From: Floccularia luteovirens
Lineage: Eukaryota > Basidiomycota > Agaricomycetes > Agaricales > Squamanitaceae
Assembly: GCA_009739215.1 (NCBI GenBank)
Contig: VSJF01000004.1
Location: forward strand, 1,488,001 to 1,552,000
DNA: 64,000 nucleotides
Direction of reading: 5' to 3'
Shown: piece after piece, positions 36,521 to 48,753 of the stretch
Position numbering within the stretch: position 1 is the first letter of the stretch
How the letters are laid out: each line of letters starts with the position of its first letter
Position numbers and translations under genes: made by a program
Notes under the pieces: generated by a model
What the model was told of the DNA's origin: nothing
What the model saw: only the letters and a program-made list of their open reading frames with translations
Database searches by the model: none

Positions 36521-37956
36521 ATGGTGCTTTTCGAAGTTCCAGGATGGTCTCTATCTACCGATCCAGTACCCGAATCTTCCACTCAAGTCACAAAAAAACG
36601 CAAACGACCCTCGAGTGAACACACCAAAACCCATAGTCTCTCGGATGTGAACCTAGAAAAGCTTTTGAAGAAATTCAAAGACGAAGCGGGATCATCCTTG
36701 CAAAATGTGTTGAAACGAGATACAATAAGGGAGTCGACGGAATCACTTGCTAACGCGAAAACGAAGAAGAAACATAAAAAGACGAAAAAGGTTCATGAAA
36801 TTTCCAAAGAAACAATATCACGTCCGTTGCCCATGAAACCATTGGAAAGGTCCGAAGCATCAACTTCCACCCGACAGCAAAAGAGAGCAAGAATGAAATA
36901 TTCGGACTTCTGCGCGTGCCTCGACTCTTGATCACCATGAGCCTGCGGCAGTATCCCCAAAACGTGTCACGAAGCCGCCGCAAGAAGGTGCTGCAAATTT
37001 AACAGCCCTCCAAGTCGGTATGAAACAAAGTTTGGATGGCGCTCGCTTCAGGTGGGTTTTGGTGGATTCCAATTTTTTTTATTTTCGTAAAATTTTTAAC
37101 CACGTTTTAGCCCAGACTTATCAATGAAAGCTTGTATAAGACAAATAGTGAGGAAGCACAGCGGATGATGCGAGAATCCCCTCATGTTTTCGAAGAGGTG
37201 CGTCGCAAGGATTCAAAAAGTCGATTTTGGGATGTAACTTGACATACTGGTAAACTATTTAGTACCATAACGGCTTCCGTCACCAAGTTCAGGCGTGGCC
37301 GACGAACCCTGTTCAGCATTATATTGATACTCTCAGTAATTATCCCCCCAAAACAGTTATCGCGGACTTGGGTTGTGGTGACGCCGCACTCGCCCAGTCC
37401 CTGATTCCTCAAGGAATGACAGTTCTATCCTTCGATCTTGTTTCGGATGGGACCTTTGTTATCGAGGCGGACACATGTAGCAAGCTCCCACTCCCCGGGT
37501 CAGAAGGAACAGGGAACGAAAAAACGAATGGGGAAGGTCATATTGTAGATGTAGTCGTCTGTGCTTTGAGTCTCATGAGCACTAATTGGCCGAATTGTCT
37601 TCGGGAAGCCTGGAGAGTATTGAGGCCAGAGTGCGTCTAAAATTTAAATGTGTTCGCTGACTAACTGAGAAATTCCTAGTGGCGAGCTCAGGATTGCGGA
37701 AGTTGCAAGTCGTTTTGAGAACGTGGAAGAGTTCCAAGCTCTCGTTACTTCAATTGGGTTTCGCCTGGACAAAAAGGTATGTTGACAGAAAGGAGAAGTA
37801 TTTTCTTGTTCTGATAAAGCCTAGGATTCTTCCAATACCCATTTTACATTATTCGAATTTCGCAAGGTGGCTCGGATAGCGAAAAGCGAAAAGGAATGGA
37901 AAAGGGTAATGGAGAAGGCAGGTATTCTTAAACCTTGCGAATACAAAAGGCGATGA
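36521..37956 (+). CDS. RRP8: Rrp8 rRNA methyltransferase
   Basis: Rrp8 is the nucleolar SAM-dependent enzyme that makes m1A in 25S rRNA. The catalytic domain shows GARFRLINESLYKTNSEEA, FRHQVQAWPTNPVQHYIDTL, the SAM motif VIADLGCGDAALAQ, VVVCALSLMSTNWPNCLREA, RPDGELRIAEVASRFEN and the C-terminal FTLFEFRKVAR. The acceptor at the first catalytic intron must be the second AG (TTTTAGCCCAG) to restore RLINESLY. The N-terminus (KKRKRPSS, AKTKKKHKKTKK) is basic, as expected for a nucleolar protein. Between about 36880 and 36930 the frame changes without an ordinary short intron; see the finding. Start at 36521 gives MVLFEVPGWSL, which fits the family. It is followed on the same strand by the UPRT gene. 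Confidence 0.92.
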
Positions 37957-38077
37957 GTTGTGAGATTATCATACATAACCAGTTGCTTGGCATGTCTTAA
38001 TTAAGACAAAAGCTACATCTCTTGCTTTTTATACACATCAGTCACCCAACTATACTTTCAAAAAAGTTCACCTTTAC

Positions 38078-39157
38078 ATGGCAACTATCAATATTCTCTC
38101 CCATCCCATCGTCAACGCAGAACTGTCTAAGCTGAGGGATAAATCCACCTCAGCAAAGGAATTTCGAGAGGTGCTTGCATTATCAGATCGATAATCATCT
38201 ATATGCGTCTGAAGATATTATCCATAGGGCATCCACCACATTAGTTTGGTTCTTGGTATTGAGGCTACGAGAACGCTTGAAGAGGAGAAATTTAATGGGG
38301 TGTGTATGGTGTAGATTATCTCCTCGCGTGTGGTATTGAACGAAAGGCGACAAAAGCATACGCCTGTTGGTCCATTCACGGGAACCAGGATCAAGCCACG
38401 GATTGGCCTGACCCCTATTCTGAGAGCTGGGTTGGGGATGACAGATGCCTTGGTTAATCTATCGATCTGTTTTGTGAATTAGAAAGACTGACAAGAGTGG
38501 TTACAGCTAACATTGTTCCCGTAAGTGGAGATGATTTTGGTTCAGAAAACACCATATTCTTATATACTTTTTTTTTTTTCCAGAGAAGCTCATGTCTATC
38601 ACCTTGGTCTGTATCGCGAGAAGGTGTCTTTACAACCTGTCGAGTGTAAGCGGCGAAAAAGATCACTAGCATCGATTATGCTCATTATGTTGTGGAGATT
38701 ACTCCAAGCTTCCACCGTCACCTCCTGTCGATGAGGTGTATGTGTTGGACCCTCTAATTGCGACTGGAGGGACAGCATGTGCTGCTCTCGGTATGATTGT
38801 GGATTGGGGGATACCTAGTTTGTGTTCATTCAAACTCGGAGTTGGGGAAAGAAAAATGACATTGAAAGGATCACAGTCAAGAACGTAAAGCTGTTGTGTG
38901 TGCTTGCTTCGCAAGAAGGGCTTGGACATGTCCGGAAAGAGTATCCGAATCTAGAGGCAAGTTGATACCAAGTAATATATATCCACATTGTGACACGGGC
39001 ATAGATATGGGTTGCGGGGGTTGATGAAGCGCTTACGAAGGAGGGAATAATAATGCCTGGACTTGGTGATACGGTTAGTAGAGGAGAAGGAGAGTGTTCA
39101 GAGCAAACTAATTGATTGATATTACAGGGAGACAGACTGTTCAATACAGAGAGATAA
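38078..39157 (+). CDS. Uracil phosphoribosyltransferase (bacterial-type Upp/Urg2 form)
   Basis: The enzyme makes UMP from uracil and PRPP in pyrimidine salvage. Exons join to ILSHPIVNAELSKLRDKST, FREGIHHISLVLGIEATRTL, KPRIGLTPILRAGLGMTDAL, EAHVYHLGLYREKVSLQPVE, the PRPP loop VLDPLIATGGTACAAL, and the uracil-binding end GIIMPGLGDTGDRLFNTER. The C-terminal GDTGDRLFNT is closer to bacterial Upp and to fission-yeast Urg2 than to Fur1, as far as I can recall those families. About nine exons, some very short. One intron (38957-39004) uses GC-AG ends. All active-site motifs are intact. Start at 38078 (MATINILSHP) gives a normal length of about 220 residues. Confidence 0.9.
38957..39004 (+). other. 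GC-AG intron in the UPRT gene
   Basis: The exon ends CTAGAG and the intron opens GCAAGT; it closes CATAG before ATATGGGTTGCG. Only this join gives NLE-IWVAGVDEAL in phase 0; no GT donor in the right phase is present nearby. Length is 48 nt. Confidence 0.75.
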
Positions 39158-39380
39158 TTGTAAACTGTTGGCTGTAAATGACGAATTCATGAATTCACCA
39201 TTGATTGATTGACAAGTGTCGGAATGGTTTGTGGGCTGAGAGATCATGTGACATTGGAATTGACGCGATTGTGAGCTCAGATTTGCGAAAAACATTCAAC
39301 TCCGAGAAGAGAAAAATACGGCTGTTCTTCTCTCTTTTTCTTCACTTCCCATCCTTCCCTCCTCTCTTCATTCACTAATC

Positions 39381-42300
39381 ATGTCTACTGTCAATCGATC
39401 AGGCTGGTCTTCTCCTCTTTCCTCCTCTTCCACCCTCTCTCCCCCTTCTACTCCCTTGATCAAGAAACCTTTCCCTGCACCATCCCGCGATCTCTACCAG
39501 AATCCTCGCATTCAGGCATCTAATGTCATCGAACATATCGCTTCTCAATCAAAGTCCAGTTCCACCGTTTATATCTATGACGTCGCTCATCAGGTCGGTT
39601 TTGGTTCCGTTACGAAAGCCCTCTCCCACCTCGGCGGTGATATCGCAAACGTTGTTGATCTCCAAACTAGGGCAGGCGCTGGCCTCAGTCTTGTTGGTAG
39701 ATTATCTCAGGGCTCTAGTCAGGATGTCATTTCTGGCGCCGTCCTCACTGCATATACCACCCCTGGCGGTCTGGGGATGATGGCTCCTTCTTTCGCTTAT
39801 CTGCCACCGGCTACTCCTGCTAGCCGGCTCATCATCCAGGTTCCCACCGTCAGTCCCGTAGGCGAGTCCATGTCATTATCGCCCTCGCTTGCTTCTCTCG
39901 CAAATGTTTGGTCAATCCTTCCCGAGAACATTGTCGTTCTCTTCTCCGCTACCCCACAACAGGCCGTAGACTTTGCCACTCTATCATACCGCCTTAACAC
40001 CTCTCACGTAATTCACTTCTTCGACCACTACAGCAGCTCCCGCGAGTACGGCAACCCCATCTCGCGTCTCTCAGATGAACCAAATCAAGTATCCAGTGTT
40101 GCAGATACCTTCCACCAGGCCGGCTACACTTTCTTCGACTATACAGGTGACAGTAAGGCACACACCGTCTTTATTACTCTGAATGGTCCCTTGGCTCTTG
40201 CCGCGAAGGCTCTCATTGGTCGCATCAGTGGCCTCGGTGTTGTCACCGTTAACGTCTTGCGTCCATGGGACGAAGCTGCTCTAAAGGATATTATTCCTAC
40301 GACTGCCACGGCAGTTCATGTCTTTGATGACGTTCCCCACTCTTCTTCCCAAGGAAACCTCTACGGTGACGTCTTCGGTGCTCTTTGGAATGGAAATGCA
40401 GATCTTGCGATCCACTCGCACCGCATCACCCCAGCGCAGACTCAGCTCTATTTGACCAAGGACCACTCCTTCCACTACTTCATCAACAGCGTTTTGCCCC
40501 AATCCTTTAAGATCCCGCAGCCAACCAACCCTGCTACAGTCAAGAAATTGTTGTTCATTGGAGTACCACAATCTCCACTATCTTCCCTGTCCCAGGTTGT
40601 CGAAGATGTCTTCCTTTCCAATAAGGGTATATCAGCTCGTCTCCTGACAGATTATGATGTATTCTCCAAGCAAGGTGGAATTTCCGCCAATCGCCTACTC
40701 TTGTCCACCAAGAGCTCCGTTAAGGATTACGTGCCGATGCCGATTTCCTTGCCATTCGATACAAACAGCGACGGAGAAGCTGATTTCTTGGGTATACTTG
40801 ACCACAGCGTATTGAAGTCTCATTCTATCATCGAGTACGCGAAGCCAGGTTCCACCGTCCTTGTCGTATCATCCTGGACTCCTGCTGAATTCTCCGCCAA
40901 TCTACCCTCGAGCGTCATTTCCTTGATTAATGACCGCAATCTCCATGTATACACCATAAATGCCAAGGATGTCGCCTACAAGCTTGTGGGTGCTGATGGT
41001 CCTGCTCACGACGCAATACAGAACCTGTTGGTCCACCTCGCATTTTTGAGATTGTATCTCGGAGCTGCTGCCAAGGAAGCTACCGTTTTCAAAGTAGCCC
41101 AAAGTGCATTTGAGGGTGCCATTCAAGGAGTTCCCCTTCTCAAGATCAATGCTCACGCATGGGCAGCGCTTGAATTTGTTGACCTGGAGCCGAAGGCAGA
41201 GCACGAGCCTGAAGTAGCTCACCCTGTATCCGTGAAAGAATTCGAATTCAATGCCATCACGGTCGAGACTGATGATGAAGAGGCCATCACAGCCGGAGCA
41301 CGAGAAGGCACATGGCATGACGCCGCTAAACACCTCTTGTTCCCTGACGTCTTCAAACCCGCTCCGACCCAGGAGCTGGAATATAGTCCCTATGCCCGAG
41401 ACCCTGCCTTGCGCCCTGAAATTCCCGATCGCACTTACCTCGTTACTTGTACTGTCAACAAACGTCTTACCCCTCTCGAGTACGACCGTAACGTCTTCCA
41501 TCTTGAATTCGACACCTCTGGGACTGGTTTGAAATACGCTATTGGTGAGGCCCTTGGTGTCCACGGCTGGAACGATGAAAAAGAAGTTTTGGACTTCTGC
41601 GCTTGGTACGGTGTTGACCCTAATCGCTTGATCACTATCCCAGTACCTGGCGATGACACAAAAATGCATACCCGTACCGTCCTCCAGGCCCTCCAACAAC
41701 AAATCGATCTTTTCGGTCGCCCTCCTAAATCATTCTACACAGATTTGGCCACATATGCAACCTCGAGTGTTGAGAGACACGCTCTCCTTTTCATCGGTTC
41801 TCCCGAGGGTGTGTCGACATTCAAGAAGTTGTCAGAGAAGGATACAGTTAGCTTCGCTGAGGTCTTGATGAAATACCCCACTGCCAAGCCAGGTATTGAG
41901 ACATTGTGTGAGCTGATCGGCGACATCAAACCAAGGCATTATAGTATTGCTAGTGCTCAAAGTGTTGTTGGTGATAGAGTCGATCTTTTGATCGTTACTG
42001 TTGACTGGAAGACGCCTGATGGTATGTCTCCACTTCCTACGTCATAGCTATTCATGTTCTGACGACAATGATCACAGGTACAACAAAATTCGGACAGTGC
42101 ACACGTTACCTCAATAGCCTCAAAGTCGGACAGAAAGTAACAGTGTCTATCAAACCCAGTGTCATGAAGGTTTGTTTGTTAAAAAATTCTTATTTGTGAA
42201 TTTCCAACTTAATGTCTTGTCTCAGTTGCCCCCAAGCCCCAAACAACCCATAATCATGGCTGGATTGGGAACTGGTGCTGCACCGTTCCGTGCATTCCTC

Positions 42301-42753
42301 CAACATCTTGCCTGGCTCGCAAGCAAAGGCGAAGAGATTGGCCCCGTTTACTATTACTTCGGTTCTCGTCACCAGAAATCCGAATACCTCTACGGCGAGG
42401 AAATCGAGGCATTCGTCCTCGACGGTGTTATCACCAGGGCGGGACTTGCTTTCTCTCGTGATGGCAAAAACAAAGTGTACATCCAACACAAGATGCTTGA
42501 AGATTCTGAGGCACTTGCTCAGATGCTCCATGACGACAAGGGTGTCTTCTACTTGTGTGGGCCAACATGGCCCGTCCCTGATGTATACGAAGCTCTCGTC
42601 AACGCCCTCGTGAAATACAAGGGTTCCGACCCAATCAAAGCTGGCGAATATCTAGAGAGTCTGAAGGAGGAGGAGCGATATGTTCTTGAGGTATGTATCA
42701 CCATAACTTTCTACCAAACCACTTATTAATTGATCCTTTCTCAGGTTTACTAA
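39381..42753 (+). CDS. MET10: Sulfite reductase NADPH flavoprotein subunit
   Basis: Met10 passes electrons from NADPH to the sulfite reductase beta subunit in sulfate assimilation. The long first exon (39381 to about 42022, 880 codons) holds a Ser/Pro-rich start, a region like pyruvate:ferredoxin oxidoreductase domains (GFGSVTKALSHLGGDIANVV, LTAYTTPGGLGMMAPSFAYL), then the FAD-binding domain (YDRNVFHLEFDTSGTGLKYA, IKPRHYSIASAQSVVGD). Two introns precede the NADP-binding exon with IIMAGLGTGAAPFRAFLQ, YYFGSRHQKSEYLYGEEI and GVFYLCGPTWPVPDVYEAL. The 3' intron leaves just the last residues VY before the stop. About 1,070 residues, normal for Met10. It starts 223 bp after the UPRT stop. Codon use is more C/T-biased in third positions than in most neighbours, which suggests high expression. 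Confidence 0.96.
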
Positions 42754-42934
42754 AGGGGTTACCGTGATACAACAAATATTATTAGAGTTAGTAAGAAAAC
42801 AGTTTCATGGATTCTGCACTGCATGGTATACTAGAATATCATTATTTGACACTCCCCCAAACCTCATTTGAGGGAAATAATCCGTCTGAATAGTACAAAC
42901 ATGAGAATCGCACATAATTCCAAGCTGACACTTT

Positions 42935-45229
42935 TCAATAACCAACCTGATGGGAATGTGGTTGTCTGTTGACAAGCACGACGTAATATATTGATAAACC
43001 AACAATGACAAGTCCAGTGATTGTCAGGATCACTGCCATTGCGATCGTCCCACCCTTACTCATTGAAGGGTTTGGACACCCTTGGTTGAAGACTTCATCA
43101 CATGGAAGACCAGTTGGCTTCACTTTGTCGTAAGCTCCATCTGCAAGGGACGTGAAGAACGGATCGTCTTCATCTCCAATCACATGCATCGCTGTGAGTG
43201 TTAACATCGGTGCATTGTAATCCAGGGCTACCTATCCAGGTGTCAGCTTCTGGGAAGAGCGAATTAGAGAAAGAACACACTTCTGTTTGTGGCCAATCGC
43301 TTCGTATGTCGAAGAACTTATCGTGTTGATCCGGACCACCAACAACTGCTCCGTAAAGGACATGAGCTTCGATTGGTGGGTCCGTGTCGATGTTACCGAT
43401 GTCGCTCCCTCCACTCGCCATTGCTGAGTGAGGATTTGAGGGCGAGTTTGGGTTGGATCCCACTACGTAAGGAACTGAAGACTTGTCAGATTTCATTTTC
43501 GCAATGCCTTGAGAGAATTTTGTCATACCAGACATTGGATTTTTTCCTAGGACATAATCAACTTGGGAACGAGCGAAATTCTAGTTGGAAGAAATAAGGA
43601 TAGCGTTTTTTTTAATCAAGACACTATAAGGACAAACCAGATAAGCCGTCTTTTTTTCTGCATTTGAAGCCATAGCGGAATATCGAGCGAGGAGCATGGC
43701 AGTATTGAGGGCTGGGTTGAGACTTGCGGTTTGGGAATCTCCATCAAAGAAAAGCAATCCTCCTACAAAAAAACCAGTTATACACATGAGAAAACCAGCA
43801 GTCCTTTATCTAAGTCACCTTTTGTCAGAGTACCTAGGCTAGTGTTATTCACAATACTATCCAAATAGTCCTCCGCCTCAGACTGCCAGAAGGTGAGATT
43901 TCTCCCAACTTTAGGTAGCGACTGAGAGACCTGAGTGAAGAGAATAGGAAGGGCTGGAACTTTAGAGTCCCAGTTGAAAATGCGAACTGTTTTGTTCAGT
44001 TCATACTTAGTCCAGTAGCTCTCTGCTTCCTCGTAATATGTGGGGTTTTCCGTTGCAGAAGCCAGGAAGAGCGCAGCTATAGCCATATCATCACCATAAG
44101 AAGCCGAGGCATAGCTCCTAGCTACCTCCGGTACGGAGGTTTGGTATGTCTTGCGTCCACCGGTGGCGTTCACAGCAAAAGTATATAAATCTCGTGCATG
44201 TGATAAGAGTTTATTACTATAGGAAGCATCCTGAAGTTTCGCGGGCGCAGAGAAAGAAGCATTATTGAACGCTTTGTTGTTATATAAATTCGAGCATGCT
44301 GCAAAAGCAGCGGATGCACCTGCAGCTGCGTCGGTTCCGGGGTTAGTAGCGTTAATTTGATATACGGGTCGTGGAGTGGGTATCGAGATGTCGCCTCCCC
44401 AGTAATTGTCGTCATTATTAGCTAGTTTTTGGGTGAATATAACAGAAAAAATTGGGAAGGTAGTTTTACTAACAAGTTCCTACAAGAACGTAAAGTGTCG
44501 TATCATTCGGATGTGCCTAAATCATGGTCAGATACCGCATCATACATCGCATACGAATCCACATACTTTCATGAGCCAATCTAGGCCCCATCGTAACATG
44601 TCATCAAGATAGGCAGTTTGGTTTGCCATGTCGTAACCTACGGGAATTAAGCTTTCAATATATCGCGGAAGCAAAAAAAACCTTACCTTTTCCAAAGTCT
44701 GTTGCTCCCCAGCATATTGACATCAACGTGAAACTCTATGGTTCGATTGCATTCATAATTGAAAATAGACTAGATGTCGAAAACAACCTACTAATGGATA
44801 TGTAGCTTTGATAAAATCTGGAACATTCATAATGAATACGCCACTTCAGCACTTGGGCGCCACAAGGGTGCTCACCTCCAGCATCGTAATAGCCACCTTG
44901 GAGAAGATTAGTCTTTGTGCTAAACACTAAGCAAGGATGCTCCACATACCACTCAAGTCAAGTCCATCTAACCGGCCATCATCAACAGCGCTCGAATTGC
45001 GCCAGGAAACTCGGTTAGAAGATGGAAGATACCCGCTTCGCTGGGCTTCGTAAAAGTATAACAAGTTACCTAGTAGAGTCGACCATTGAGAGTTTGGGAC
45101 ACCTCCTGACGACTTGTTAGCTCCGAGAGAAGCATCTGGAGGTAGGAAAGGAGGGTTTGGCAGAGGGAGCTGTGCCGAGGCTAGAGAGATGTATGCTTGG
45201 AAGAGGATGAGGAGATAGCAGGGCCACAT
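42935..45229 (-). CDS. GH9 endoglucanase, membrane anchored
   Basis: This is a family 9 glycoside hydrolase that would cut beta-1,4-glucan outside the cell. It begins with a signal peptide (MWPCYLLILFQAYISLASAQ). An intron split near 44870 restores the catalytic-base motif GGYYDAGDFIKATYPL. Later blocks are WGATDFGKGYDMANQTAYLD, RWGLDWLMKAHP, NDDNYWGGD, ARSQVDYVLGKNPMSG, and the catalytic-acid block WPQTEVALDYNAPML, also joined across an intron. The C-terminus has one membrane segment (TIAMAVILTITGLVIVGLSI) and a short basic tail, NRQPHSHQVGY. All key Asp and Glu residues are present. Nine or more exons. Anchored GH9 enzymes are known in basidiomycetes; a role in cell-wall glucan turnover or cellulose breakdown cannot be told apart here. 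Start at 45229 matches the signal peptide. Confidence 0.95.
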
Positions 45230-45331
45230 GAGATGTCGATGAACTGTGATGAATAACTTTAGTACGAACTCTCACTTCATTTAGTTCATGTTCAACTGCC
45301 ATTTTGGGAATCCAAGACCGCGCAGTCAACC

Positions 45332-45352
45332 CACGTGATGATTGGCACGCGT
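45332..45352. promoter_or_regulatory. CACGTG and ACGCGT boxes in the GH9/oxidoreductase promoter
   Basis: CACGTG occurs at 45332-45337, an inverted CCAAT (ATTGG) at 45341-45345 and ACGCGT at 45347-45352. They lie in the 198-bp divergent interval between the GH9 and Gfo/Idh/MocA starts. Regulation is inferred from motifs only. Confidence 0.35.
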
Positions 45353-45427
45353 CTCAATTTGAATCATGTGATTCACCAGGAAAGACATGGTCATTAGTAG
45401 CAATGTAAATCCGATCAATATTCTCTA

Positions 45428-46778
45428 ATGTTAAATCCTATACGAGCTTGCGTTCTTGGTGTTGGTCTCGGTGGCCTAACTTTCCACATCCCATTCATCC
45501 TCGCATTACCAGATCTCTTCGTTCTACATTCCGTTTTAGAACGTAATCCACGCTCAGATGGCGGAAAGGTACATGATCGCTTCGGCATCACAGTCAAGAT
45601 CCATCGTTCATACGATCAAGTACTGGCAGACTCAGATATCGAACTGATTGTGATATCTACCCCGAGTCATACTCATTATGAACTTGTAAAAGCTGCTTTA
45701 GAGGCCGGGAAGCATGGTTCGTTCCGCTCATTGTATTTGCTTCGATTTGTGATCTGGCTGTTTTTAGTCCTCGTCGATAAGCCCGTTACTGCGACTGCGA
45801 AAGAAGCTCAAGAGCTCTACAATATAGCGCAATCGAAAGGACTGGTGCTTTATGCGTTTCAGAATAGAAGATGGGACTCGGATTTCCTTGCTCTAAAATC
45901 TCTCCTCAATCTCCCCCCGACATCGCCCAAGCACCTGGGCACTATAGTGGAATTTGAATCCCAGTAAGATGATATTGCACAGTCATGCTTGAATTAAAAT
46001 TAACCGTCGCAATAGCTTTGATCGCTTTCGTAAGGAATTGAAGGGTACTTGGAAGGACAACCCAATACCTGCTAATGGTCAAACCTATGATCTTGGAACT
46101 CATCTCATCGATCAAGCCTTGGCCCTATTTGGAAGGCCAGATAGACTTACAGCTTTCGTTCAAAATTTACGGGGTGTTGGGAACCCGCAAGTTGATGATA
46201 GTGTTAGTATGTCCCTTTACTCGAATTGAACTAATAGGCTAACTTCTTCTAGTTCACTATTCATATGCACTATGACAAAAGTCCCGAGCGAGCTTTGGCT
46301 CTGAATGTTATTCTACGCGCGCATATCTTATCTGTTCGTTCTCCACAATTGCGATATATAGTGCGAGGAACCAAAGGATCGTACATCAAACACGGCATTG
46401 ACGTGCAAGAAGACCAACTAAAGGTCATCTCCTCTCCAAAAGCTATCCTGGAAGACCAATATGGCAGAGAGCCTGAATACATATATGGAACCTTAGAACA
46501 TATCGAGGCCGATGACCTCACCGTTACAAAATCAATGTAAGTGTGTACGCACTTCATTTTATTACTCACAGATTATTGTACGCAGTTGGCCTTCTGCTGA
46601 AGCAGGAGCTTATGTCAAACTGTTTGAGAACCTTGCTGCGGTCATACGATCTGGTGCCGAGTATGCTATCAAGTGGGGTGAAGCAACAGCTGTGATAGAA
46701 ATGGTTGAACTCGCACATAAAAGTTCAAAAGAGGGTATAACTGTAAAAGTGCCAAAGGAAGGGTTACTTGCAGCCTGA
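45428..46778 (+). CDS. Gfo/Idh/MocA family NAD(P)-dependent oxidoreductase
   Basis: This is a dehydrogenase of the glucose-fructose oxidoreductase family. The Rossmann start is IRACVLGVGLGGLTFHIPFI, followed by IELIVISTPSHTHYELVKAA. Splicing near 45710 to 45770 gives GKHVLVDKPVTATAKEAQEL, where the conserved EKP motif reads DKP. The second domain includes FDRFRKELKGTWKD, QTYDLGTHLIDQALALFGRP (with the family's His) and a C-terminal YVKLFENLAAVIRSGAEYA. Five exons, about 380 residues. No signal peptide. The substrate cannot be deduced; fungal members act on sugars, inositols or trans-dihydrodiols. Divergent from the GH9 gene, but nothing else ties the two functions. Confidence 0.92.
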
Positions 46779-46890
46779 CTCAAGTCTTGGATATGGGGTT
46801 GATATGTAAATGCGTGTTGTTTAACCTTAAATGATATATATGCCATTTGTACACTGCTTTTAAAATGGAATGGAATTTGTCCTTCGTTAG

Positions 46891-46896
46891 CACGTG
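46891..46896. promoter_or_regulatory. CACGTG box upstream of the HERP-like gene
   Basis: CACGTGAT occurs 64 bp upstream of the ATG at 46960. It matches the E-box core bound by Cbf1/USF-type bHLH factors; function is not shown. Confidence 0.3.
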
Positions 46897-46959
46897 ATCT
46901 GGAGTCAGCATTCAGGTAATTCCACGTTGCCGATAAGTAACTGCAGCTGAATCTACCAA

Positions 46960-48655
46960 ATGTCCATCGTTGAGCTACGCGTCGAGCTCCCAACCTATGC
47001 CCAGTCATTCGTTATCGAAGTTCCAGAATCATGTACTATTCTTGAAGTCAAGCAGGAGATATCTAAGAAATGTCCGGGACAACCGAAAGTAGAAGCTCAA
47101 AAGCTCATTTGGAGGGGTCGATATCTTGTTGATGGCGAAAAGGTCGAGGACCTTTGGAAGGTACGTTGACTATGTAACTCCCCTTAGCGTCATTCAATTG
47201 AGTCATTTCAAAGACTACCGAAAATCCAAGGGTTGTACATCTGGCAGTTCACCCGTCTGGTTGGTCAGGCAATCCACCAGAGGTTAAGGCTGATATTCCC
47301 CCTGTTCAACACATAGCTGGTCTTCCTGAGCTACCAGCTGTCAGTAGATATCATGTTCAACATTCTGCCCTACCCTCGCACTCTGTGCTCAATAGACAGG
47401 CTTCACCAGTCGACAGCAATCCCACTCAAAAACAGCCCCTGCATTATATCGTAAACATGCACCATAACGCTCTACTCGCCTTAAAAAACGGCATTAAACC
47501 TCCTAATTCTGTTCCGAATGATTCTGAAGTACACACAGCTCGGCGTATAATGGAAAGTCATGGCTTCGCCTGGCCTGCTGTGTTCGACGAGGAATATCCT
47601 GAACCATCAGGTGTTGGAGTGCGGTATGAACAAGTGATTTTGGAGTAAGTATTATCATTTATTGCTCTTCATATCTTTACTCAAACCCGGCTTCACGTAG
47701 CGGTCAACCCTACCTTTCACTTTGCGACTCATATGGACAACCAACGGCAATGCAAGTGCATGCCTTGAAAGTTTTATCCTATACATTTACACTACTATCT
47801 ATGAACCTTCAACCCACTGCCGAAACTATCACCGTACCTCAAGGTTCCATACCTCTCCCGGCTGATATTGATCGAATTCTTCAAGAGGCTGCAATAGCAC
47901 AGCTAAGGCTCGCCAATCCAGCGCAAGACCCCTTATTACCTAGATTGCGCGAAATACCTCTTCGTCCTCTGGTTGCACCGTTCCTAATGCTACTGTTCCG
48001 TACCGTACTGCTACTATATTTCGTTGCACCTGCTAGGAAACCCATTTTCGGCATCCTCATTCTGGCATGGATGATGTATGAGATATGGCAACCTATTCGA
48101 ATGGGTCTCATGCGCGGATTGCAGCGTGGTGCGGAGGAACTTCAGCGTCAAGATCCAGCTCCGGGAGCAAGACAGCAAGAGGGCCCTGGTCAAAATCCCC
48201 AGCAACCTGGCGTGGTCCCCAACCCCCAACAAGCAGAAATGGGTCGTGGAGGACTACCTGGTGCACGCCTAGATACCCAAGTTGGAGCCATCGTTGACAC
48301 ATTAGGCAACATGAACATTGGAATTGAAGAACAGATTCTCAATCAAATTCCGGGTGCTCCACTGGAGGAACCAAGTTTGACTCATAAAGTCATCACTTTC
48401 TTCGGACTGTTGATAACCACAGTCCACCCTGCTGTTTGGAACCGTAGAAGGGCCGCATTGAGACGTCGAGAAGGCACTATACGGACTGAAGCCCAAGCTC
48501 GTGACGCCGGCATGGAGACAGAAGGCGAACAGCATGAAGACCGAGCTACACAACTACGAAATCAATTACGGGAACAATACAATCGTCGTCCCCGTTGGGT
48601 GCAACGATACATGGAACGAGTAGTGAGGGAAGACTGGGTAGATGACGCTGATTAG
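46960..48655 (+). CDS. HERP-like ubiquitin-domain membrane protein
   Basis: The N-terminus is a ubiquitin-like domain (VELRVELPTYAQSFVIEVPE, CTILEVKQEISKKCPGQP, KLIWRGRYLVDGEKVEDL), extended over a phase-0 intron into NPRVVHLAVHPSG. After a Pro/Ser-rich linker the last exon carries a hydrophobic double span (VAPFLMLLFRTVLLLYFVAP and IFGILILAWMMYEIW), a Gln/Pro/Gly-rich loop, and a weaker hydrophobic stretch near TFFGLLITTVHPAVW. The end is charged and helical. This layout matches HERPUD proteins and yeast Usa1-like scaffolds of the ER Hrd1 ubiquitin ligase, so a role in ER-associated degradation is likely. About 520 residues in three exons. The start at 46960 is the first ATG of the ubiquitin-like frame. 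Confidence 0.8.
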
Positions 48656-48753
48656 TGCGGACAGATGTACAGATTCATGGATATAAAATGTATCTTTTTT
48701 ATTAGACAGGAAAACTACACACTCTTTATATATTTACACACATATATTGGATG

